Shown here one piece after another: positions 56,401 through 64,000 of a stretch of 64,000 bases of DNA. Position numbers and translations under genes: made by a program. The stretch is from Spinellus fusiger (taxonomy: Eukaryota > Mucoromycota > Mucoromycetes > Mucorales > Phycomycetaceae): positions 1-64,000 of the forward strand of contig JALLLS010000051.1 in NCBI GenBank assembly GCA_025094145.1, in the 5' to 3' direction. Numbering within the stretch: the stretch's first letter is position 1; each line of letters begins with the position of its first letter. The notes beneath the pieces are model-generated. The model was not told the DNA's origin. It saw only the letters and a list, made by a program, of their open reading frames with translations, and ran no database searches.

Positions 56401-58554
56401 CTCGTCCTTCCTTATTGAATGATCCCAAGGATATTATGGATGGACCCACCACCACCAAATACTGGCTAGACATTCAGTTGCGTTGGGGCGATTTCGATTC
56501 TCATGACGTGGAGCGTTATACGCGTGCCAAGTTCTTGGATTACACCACAGATAACATGAGCATCTATCCTTCACCCACAGGTCTAATGATTGGTGTGGAT
56601 TTGGCCTACAACATGTACTCAGCCTATGGTAACTGGATTCCTGGTATGAAGCCTCTTGTTCAACAGGCCATGGCAAAGATCATGAAGGCCAATCCAGCTC
56701 TTTATGTTTTGCGTGAACGTATTCGAAAGGCTCTTCAGCTGTATTCTTCTGAACCTACTGAGCCTTACCTGTCTTCCACCAACTACGGAGAGCTGTTCAG
56801 TAATCAGATCATCTGGTTTGTGGATGATACCAATGTCTACAGAGTGACGATCCACAAGACATTCGAAGGCAACTTGACGACCAAACCCATCAACGGTGCC
56901 ATTTTCATCTTCAATCCTCGTACAGGTCAACTCTTTTTGAAGATTATTCATACTTCAGTATGGGCAGGACAAAAGCGTCTTGGTCAACTGGCCAAATGGA
57001 AAACTGCAGAAGAAGTGGCTGCGTTGATTCGTTCCCTGCCTGTAGAAGAACAGCCCAAACAGATTATTGTTACTCGCAAGGGTATGTTGGATCCTCTTGA
57101 GGTGCACTTGCTTGATTTCCCCAACATTGTCATCAAGGGCAGTGAGTTGCAGCTTCCCTTCCAGGCCTGTTTGAAGGTGGAGAAGTTTGGTGATCTTATT
57201 CTCAAGGCAACTGAGCCCCAGATGGTGTTGTTCAATTTGTACGATGACTGGTTGAGAACCTTTTCTTCTTACACTGCCTTTTCTCGTCTTGTTTTGATCC
57301 TGCGTGCTCTGCATGTGAACAATGACAAGACAAAGATGGTGTTGCGTCCTGACCGTACTACTATCACTGAGCCTCATCACATTTGGCCAACCCTGTCGGA
57401 TGAAGACTGGGCCAAGGTGGAAGTGCAGATGAAGGATTTGATTCTTGCTGACTATGGCAAGAAAAACAACGTCAATGTCGCTTCTTTGACTCAGTCTGAA
57501 ATCAGAGACATTATTCTTGGTATGGAGATCCAGGCACCTTCTCTCCAGAGACAGCAGATTGCAGAGATTGAGAAGCAGACCAAGGAACAATCTCAATTGA
57601 CAGCAGTAACAACAAGAACCCGCAATATCCATGGTGATGAGATGATTGTTACAACCACGAGTAATTATGAGAATGCCACCTTTCCTCCAAAACAGAATGG
57701 CGTATTCGTGCTATCTCGGCTACTAATCTTCACCTGAGAACAAACCACATCTACGTCAACTCGGACGATATCAAAGAAAACACTTACACCTATGTACTGC
57801 CTAAGAATGTATTGAAGAGATTCATTACCATTTCAGACTTACGAACACAAATAGCAGGATTTATGTACGGTGTGAGTCCACCCGATGCACCCAATGTTAA
57901 AGAGATCCGCTGTGTTGTGATTCCACCACAGTGGGGTACAAATCAGACGGTCCATTTACCCAACTCCCTGCCAGAGCATGACTATTTGTCTGATCTTGAG
58001 CCATTGGGTTGGATCCACACGCAACCTCAGGAGTTGATGAACATCTCACCCCAGGATGTAACCACCCATGCCAAATTACTGGCCAACAACAAAACCTGGG
58101 ATGGTGAAAAGGCAGTGACATTGACATGTTCCTTTACACCTGGTTCATGTTCTCTGACAGCCTATAAGATTACTCCTGGTGGATTTGAATGGGGAAAGAA
58201 CAACATTGATACTGGCAATAATCCTCAAGGGTTCTTGCCTACTCACGCTGAAAAGGTTCAAATCCTTTTGTCTGATCGATTCCTTGGGTTCTTTATGACG
58301 CCTCCTGAGATATGGAATTATAACTGTAAGTCAACAGTGGAGAGTGGAGAGTGGAGAGAGAAAAGGGATAACATGAACTGACTTTTGTGTGTATAGTTAT
58401 GGGTGCTCAATTCAGTGCCACCATGAACTACCGTCTTGTGTTGGATGTACCTAAAGAATTCTATCACGAATCACACCGTACTTCTCACTTTATGAACTTC
58501 AGTAGTGAGATGGAGGCAGGAGGAGATGCTGACATTGAAGACTCATTTGCATAA
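50455..58554 (+). CDS. PRP8: Pre-mRNA splicing factor PRP8 with an in-frame intein (5 exons)
   Basis: Exons 50455-52330, 52419-54541, 54631-56151, 56364-58325 and 58397-58554. PRP8 is the central U5 snRNP protein that scaffolds the spliceosome active site. The host protein is about 2345 residues, the family length, and is highly conserved throughout. Seen in order: the N-terminal domain (from [15 protein letters not shown]), the RT-like and linker region ([34 protein letters not shown]), the endonuclease-like region, the RNase-H-like domain ([18 protein letters not shown]) and the C-terminal Jab1/MPN domain ([23 protein letters not shown]). A 200-residue intein interrupts it after FWEKA, near host residue 1519. 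At 57689-57692 the reading frame breaks by one base (see findings), but splice phases and protein similarity require one continuous gene. Intron 4 is a long ATTTAT microsatellite. Confidence 0.95.
55189..55788 (+). other. PRP8 mini-intein (200 residues, no homing endonuclease)
   Basis: In-frame insertion between FWEKA and SGFEES of PRP8, the classic site known for PRP8 inteins of other fungi. It starts with Cys1 ([16 protein letters not shown], block A), has block [11 protein letters not shown] with Thr61-Gly-Asn-His64, a block [15 protein letters not shown], and ends LVVHN (block G) with penultimate His199 and Asn200 followed by Ser+1. All residues needed for splicing are in place, so it is expected to remove itself. 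No LAGLIDADG motif is present; the middle is a short Ser-rich linker, so it is a mini-intein. Confidence 0.93.
56152..56363 (+). repeat. PRP8 intron 4 containing an ATTTAT microsatellite
   Basis: A 212-nt intron with about 20 tandem ATTTAT units (about 56200-56325) followed by four TTGTA units. The donor gtaagttg and acceptor cttctag are normal. The repeat length likely varies between strains. Confidence 0.9.
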
Positions 58555-58759
58555 TAGTATCGATACTAAGTAAATAAATAAGTAAATAAAGGACTGTGTA
58601 TACATATATAAATATATCTCTATGTCTGCCATGGAGTGAAATAGAGTAAAGTAGATTTTCTATTAATAACATGCTTTGTTTATTCACAGTGCTAACTACC
58701 CAGGACATTTTTTTTATAGAGCAATATTATATATTATATAAAAAGAAAAATTCTTTTTA
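58555..58759. terminator. Convergent 3' region of PRP8 and MCCC2
   Basis: Short AT-rich gap between two converging genes, holding both 3' untranslated regions; AATAAA-like words occur on both strands (agtaaataaa near 58580 and the reverse near 58740). No strong hairpin stands out. Confidence 0.45.
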
Positions 58760-61431
58760 TTACATTCTAAATACACCAAACTTGGTCTTTTCAATGGGTG
58801 CATTCAAACTAGCACTCAATCCCAAACCAAGCACAGTACGTGTGTCGCGAGGGTTGATAATGCCATCATCCCACAAACGTGCACTTGAGAAGTAAGGATG
58901 ACCTTCAGCTTCATACTTTTCTCTAATGGGAGCCATGAACTTCTTCTGCTCTTCTTCTGACCATGTCAATCCCTTCTTTGCCTTGCTTTCCTTTGTGATC
59001 TGTGCCAACACATTTGCACTCTGTTCACCACCCATTACAGAAATTCTTGCATTCTATCATACTATTAGACACCCTCGTCTTTTCTTCTTCTTTTGTTACT
59101 TACAGGCCACATCCATAAGAATCGAGGAGAATAAGCACGACCACACATGCCGTAATTACCAGCACCAAAACTACCGCCCGTAATCACTGTGAACTTGGGC
59201 ACTCGGGCACAAGACACAGCAGTGACCAGTTTAGCACCATTCTTAGCAATACCTCCTGCCTCAGCAGAAGAGCCCACCATGAATCCTGTAATGTTTTGAA
59301 GGAAGACAAGGGGAATGCCTCTTTGAGAGCATAATTCAATGAAATGAGCTCCTTTGAGTGCAGACTCAGAGAACAGAATGCCGTTATTAGCAATCACACC
59401 CACAGGATATCCGTGGAGATGAGCAAATCCTATAGTAGATAGGAAGGAGAAAAGGAGAAAAAGAAAGAGAGATAAGTCGTTGTCTTGTTGACTTGTTGCA
59501 TTTGGAAGAAGCATTTACCAGTGACAAGACTGGTACCATAGTGTTCTTTGAATTCAGCAAATCGACTGCCATCCACAATTCTTGAAATGATGTTTTTGCT
59601 ATCGAATGGTTTGCGAAGATTGTCACCTACAATACCTCCAATCTCATTAGCTGAGTAGAGAGGTTCCTCGGGTATGCGGAGAGCCACCTAGTAGACCTCA
59701 GTTAATATCCTTCACTGTAGGAGGTACCTCTCCCATCTATAAGAACTCTACAACAATTCTTTTGATCCTTTACCTGGGGGTTCTTGACTCGGTTGAGAGA
59801 AGCAACAATACGACGTGCAATGACAAGAGCATGTTCATCATCCATAGCATAATGATCTGTCACACCCGATGTACGACCTATTCAAGAAGAAATAGAGTAA
59901 GCAAGGTAGAGACATTGACTCTATTCTCATGTCCTACTTACAGTGTAGGTCGGCACCACCAAGATTCTCGGCACTCACATCTTCTCCAATGGCAGCCTTA
60001 ACAAGAGGAGGACCTGCTAAGAAGATGGTGCCTTGGTTCTTTACAATAATACTCTCATCAGCCATAGCAGGTACATAAGCACCACCAGCAGTACAGGATC
60101 CCATCACAGCAGCGATCTGAGGAATGCCCCGAGCTGACATGTTGGACTGAATAAGAGACAGTTTAGCCCACTCACTTTTGTTGGTTCTATTGTGACTAAA
60201 TGACTGGATAGAACTGTACCTGATTAAAGAAGATGCGTCCAAAATGATCACGGTCAGGGAACACATCAGCCTGACGAGGAAGATTGGCTCCACCAGAATC
60301 AACTGTACAGTGCAAGCAGATAGTTATGGTGAGGAAATAGAAGAAGAAAATAGAAAAGTCCATGATAAACTTACCCAAGTAAATACATGGAAGGTTATTC
60401 TCATTAGCAATTTCCTGAGCACGGAGATGCTTCTTGACTGGAGATGATGGATCATTATGTTAAGTAGATGGAACTCTTCTTGTAGTTATTTTGTCCACTG
60501 CTCTTACCAGTAATAGGATAATAAGATCCACCCTTAATGATATACCTATGAGTTAGCCTATTTGCCCTGGTGTTTGTTCTCTCATCCTATCCCACATACA
60601 CACCTTCACAGTTGGATCATTGGCGACGACCATACATTCTATACTGAAGGAGTTTATTGGTATTTTATTCTTCTTCTGATATAGTAATAAATAGAAGCTC
60701 TCTTACCCAGAAACACGTCCAATACCAGTGATAATACCACCTGCAGCTACCTCTTCTTCATACAGGTTGTATCCCGCAAAGGCAGATAGCTCAAGGAAGG
60801 GGGATCTATGTCATGTATAGATATAAAAGAGATCAATTCATAAGTACTGTCTGTGCAGTATCAACTGCTTCCCTTACCCTGGATCCAATAGTCTGTTGAT
60901 TCTAATACACTCAATCCATATCTGATGAGTAAACACATCCTTACCCTTTTCACTACTCTCTGCTATTGTCTTTTTTTTTTCTTTTTACCTGTCTCTGGGT
61001 AACATTTTGTTTCTCGAGAGATGTCTTTTACGTGCAAAATCCCCTCCTCCTAATACAGCACACAGTACCATTGAGTTGATTCTCTTACCAAATGTCTCAT
61101 GGAATCAGTCAGACTTACCCAACTTGATCTTCTCCATTGTAAGATTAAGATCATCTACTAATCTATCCATTTTCTGTGCATTTTCCTACTCATTCTGCTG
61201 TTGAGTGACTGTCCTACATCCTTGGCTTGTGTGTTCTCCACTCTCTACTCTTCATTCTTCATTCTATCTCTTTTTATTCTTTACCTTGAAAGTAGCACTT
61301 GCTGTCTCCACATTATTAGGAAGAATAGCAGACTGGTTTTCATGCATGGCGTGGTATTGACAGGTAAGGACTCTAAGCCCACGCGCCTTGACTGAGTTCA
61401 GGCCAGCACCAAGAAGACGAGCTGATAGCAT
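58760..61431 (-). CDS. MCCC2: Methylcrotonyl-CoA carboxylase beta subunit, mitochondrial (14 exons)
   Basis: Minus-strand exons (right to left): 61285-61431, 61119-61185, 60989-61049, 60878-60901, 60707-60805, 60604-60643, 60508-60532, 60375-60437, 60220-60302, 59942-60146, 59774-59877, 59519-59687, 59104-59429, 58760-59053. All are GT-AG and in phase, giving 568 residues. This is the carboxyltransferase subunit of the leucine-degradation enzyme that makes 3-methylglutaconyl-CoA in mitochondria. The N-terminus ([20 protein letters not shown]) is a basic, amphipathic targeting sequence. Carboxyltransferase motifs: [100 protein letters not shown], and the C-terminal [15 protein letters not shown]. 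Exons of 24 and 25 nt are unusually small. Its biotin-bearing alpha partner is not in the window. Confidence 0.95.
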
Positions 61432-61736
61432 AGTATTTAGAATTCTCAGGGCAATAGAAAAAGAGAAGATATATAAAAAAAAAAGAAAAGAAAAGAAAAG
61501 AAACAGCGCGTAGAGAAATTGAATTATTCCCACGGTGGCATCAGCTATTGTTTTTTCTCTCTTTCTCTGTGAGGATGGCCTTATTTCTTACTCCGGCCCA
61601 CACCAACTCCGGCCCACAGAGAGAAAGAGAACTGAACGCTTTTAGTGTTTTGGCAGACACAAGAGAAATAAAGAAATCGCTGAGACTGTTTCTATTGGAC
61701 TGACTTTATTTATCCTTTCACGATTCCACCTACTTC
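61432..61736. promoter_or_regulatory. Bidirectional promoter MCCC2 / VPS15
   Basis: The two genes diverge with only 305 bp between start codons. Near the middle lies a tandem repeat of ACTCCGGCCCACA (about 61591-61618), two copies, in otherwise AT-rich sequence: a plausible regulator site. An AAAAG run lies near the MCCC2 side. Confidence 0.6.
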
Positions 61737-62830
61737 ATGGGCAATAAAATATCGAATATCACTGCAGTAGCTGGTATTGATAGCTATGTGAGTGAGTTGG
61801 GCGATGTTCATTATGAGCGCAGGTACAGTAGACACTTGGATGGCAGTGCTTAATCTTGTTTAGTATTGGAAATGCACGGTTCATGAAGACCATTAGAGGA
61901 CGACATAAAGATGGCATGGTGGTTGTGAAGATATTCGTTAAGCCTGAACTGGGCATGTCTCTACAGAATTATGTTACTAGGCTCCAAGGTACACTTCTGC
62001 ATTGAACTATCTCATCTCCGACATAACTCATACAAGTCTCTTGTGGATAGAGGAATATGACGCTCTGTTGGATGTTTCGAATGTATTCATGTTCCAGAAG
62101 ATACTGGAGACAGAAAAGGCAGCCTATCTTGTGCGGCAGTACTTCTACAGCAGTCTCTATGATCGTATTAGGTGAGTGCAGCAATACTAGAGTGTAGAAT
62201 GGCTCTCAGTGGATATTCACCTGCCAGCTGCTGACGGCATTGATTCCATACCTATCAAACAATCCGCCAGCACAAGACCTTTCCTTACAATAATAGAGAA
62301 GAAGTGGATTGCCTATCAACTATTGAGAGGAATTGCAGACGCACATGCTAAAAGGGTCTATCATGGAGACATCAAAACAGAAAATGTCCTTGTCACCTCA
62401 TGGAATTGGGCTTACATAGTGGATTTTGCATCTTTCAAACCAACGCACCTACCAGAAGTAAGTCAATAGCATTCCATAGTATCCTATAGCAAGAGGGGAT
62501 ACTGAAGGAATTTTCTCTTTCTATTAGGATGATCCTGCAGACTTCTCTTTCTTTTTTGATACATCTTCTCGAAGAAGCTGCTATATTGCTCCCGAACGAT
62601 TTTATAAAGCAGGCACACTCATTGACCAGAGAATGGTAAACACAGCAATGACCATTTTTTTATTTTCTTTTTTCTTGTGTTATTGCAATATGTGGAGTTG
62701 GTTTATCTTATCAGTTATTAGAAAAACTTGGAATTGGGAGAGAATATTAGTGAACTTACACCTGAAATGGATATATTTTCTGTTGGGTAAATATCGTATT
62801 ATGGCTGTAGAAAGAAGAGAAAAGGAGATG

Positions 62831-62862
<32 letters not shown>

Positions 62863-64000
62863 GCTCATGGAGACCTTTTAGCTGTGTTATTGCAGAACTG
62901 TTTTTGGAGGGAACATCGATCTTTTCACTCTCTCAGCTCTTCAAGTACAGAAGTGGAGACTACGTGCCTGATGCTAACTTAAACAAGATTGAGGATCAGC
63001 ATATTAGGGTAATCTTTCTTCTTTGTTTATTTATGCTGAGCTTTCTGTCTATGTCTACCTATACCTACTCCTTCTACACTTCCACTGTGTAGGATATTGT
63101 ACGGCATATGATTCAGATTGATCCCAAAAAACGATTCTCAGCAGAACGCTATCTCTCAGAGTGGTATGTGTTGGTGGTGTCTTAACAGAATCCACAATTC
63201 TTATAAAGCACTGTATTAGTCGCGGAAAGACATTTCCTGAATACTTTTATACATTCATGCACCAGTACATCAAATCTGTTACTGAAAAGAATGAAAATGC
63301 TGTCATTCAACAACATCCAGGCACAAATTCCCTTTCAAACCTTCTTCCTTCTTTTCCTGGGGTGGCTCAAATGAACAAGAAGCTAACAGATGCTGATGAA
63401 AAGATTGAAAAGATATATCATGACTTTGATAAGATAGCCTATTTTTTGTCAATTCAGAAAGTATCAGGAGGTAGAGTTGAGAAAGACGACATACTAAAGA
63501 CTACACATGCACTGTCTGGGCAATGCTATCCTAGTGCTTCAGGTAAAACGGTGATTGTACCATCATCATATATAAATACATATCTATACACTGCTAAACT
63601 ATTGCTCCAGATTCAGCAGAAGTAGTAACTACAGCCGCATCTTCTGTAAGTAAGGCATATTCTATCTGTGGATGATGATAGGGTCTATTCTCTATGAGAG
63701 TATATAATTTATCTTTTACATTTATTAATCACTCTTCTGGTAACATTCAACGTAACCTCATGTCCACTCCACTCTACAATTATACTATAATATACTATAA
63801 TAGATAGGAGGTAATCCTATTAGAAAGAAAGAGCAATCATCGAGATTAGGTGCTAACCTTGATGTAGAGCATGGATCATTGATCTTTCTCTCTTTTGTCT
63901 GTTCTCTTATTCGCAATGCATCTTATCCAAGCTCAAAAATTAAAGCATTGGATATTCTCCTTGCTCTTGGAGAACACCTTCCAGATGATGTTAAGCTGGA
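61737..64000 (+). CDS. VPS15: VPS15 / PIK3R4 protein kinase, N-terminal part (3' end outside window)
   Basis: Exons 61737-61822, 61864-61988, 62051-62171, 62271-62457, 62528-62635, 62722-62786, 62882-63008, 63093-63163, 63220-63542, 63611-63645 and 63804 onward, all phases consistent. VPS15 is the myristoylated pseudokinase-like regulatory subunit of the class III PI 3-kinase (Vps34) complex in vacuolar sorting and autophagy. It starts MGNKIS, with the N-myristoylation glycine. Kinase motifs: VVVKIFVKP (Lys), [17 protein letters not shown] (catalytic loop), [13 protein letters not shown] (DFA in place of DFG, typical of this family), [37 protein letters not shown] and [10 protein letters not shown]. 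After this, the HEAT-repeat region begins ([17 protein letters not shown]). The window ends inside it. Confidence 0.93.

Noticed and set aside
56157..56422. Ile-Tyr/Leu-Tyr repeat proteins
   Set aside because: Translation of the ATTTAT microsatellite in PRP8 intron 4.

Overview
The window reads as nuclear DNA of a filamentous fungus, most likely an early-diverging lineage (Mucoromycota; inferred from gene content and style, not proven). Supporting features are many short GT-AG introns (mostly 40-80 nt), a spliceosomal PRP8 gene carrying an intein, an APSES factor, a GATA factor with an N-terminal DUF1752 region, a Kre9/Knh1-type secreted protein, and a very AT-rich transposon-filled interval containing Tc1-like elements and LINEs. 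All gene models are read from the sequence by splice-site and reading-frame logic and by recognised protein motifs; none has transcript support here.

Layout. 1-17.3 kb is a gene block: 3' end of the chromatin remodeller CHD1 (+), a CCDC174-like splicing/EJC-associated protein (+), an APSES-domain factor (-), about 3.5 kb without a firm gene, an unknown two-exon gene (+), a Kre9/Knh1-like secreted protein (-), a UBZ4/Rad18-type zinc-finger protein (-) whose exons only become visible after splicing, a GATA factor with two fingers (-), and a ferric-reductase-type flavocytochrome (-). 17.3-39.9 kb is an AT-rich transposon graveyard. It holds a solo LTR with a perfect 5-bp target duplication and an internal series of small hairpins, at least six decayed Tc1-like elements (several delimited to the base by inverted repeats and TA duplications), one of them nested in a second TA-flanked element, a LINE fragment nested in another, a second LINE, and a MITE. 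39.9-64 kb is again gene-rich: an unknown protein with a C-terminal hydrophobic segment (+), ribosomal protein L3 (+), a Nem1/Dullard-type phosphatase (-), a decayed Fanzor/TnpB-like nuclease fragment (-), an NT-C2 domain protein (+), PRP8 with a 200-residue mini-intein (+), the methylcrotonyl-CoA carboxylase beta subunit in 14 exons (-), and, divergently from it, the 5' part of VPS15 (+), which runs off the window.

The genes are mostly unrelated housekeeping or regulatory functions; no operon-like or biosynthetic cluster is visible. The most notable points are the intact-looking PRP8 mini-intein together with an apparent one-base frame break further downstream in the same gene, the duplicated GATA-finger exon, the covarying hairpin series in the LTR, the Fanzor relic, and the finding that recognisable premature stops in five separate Tc1-like relics fall at tryptophan codon positions (TGG to TAG or TGA).
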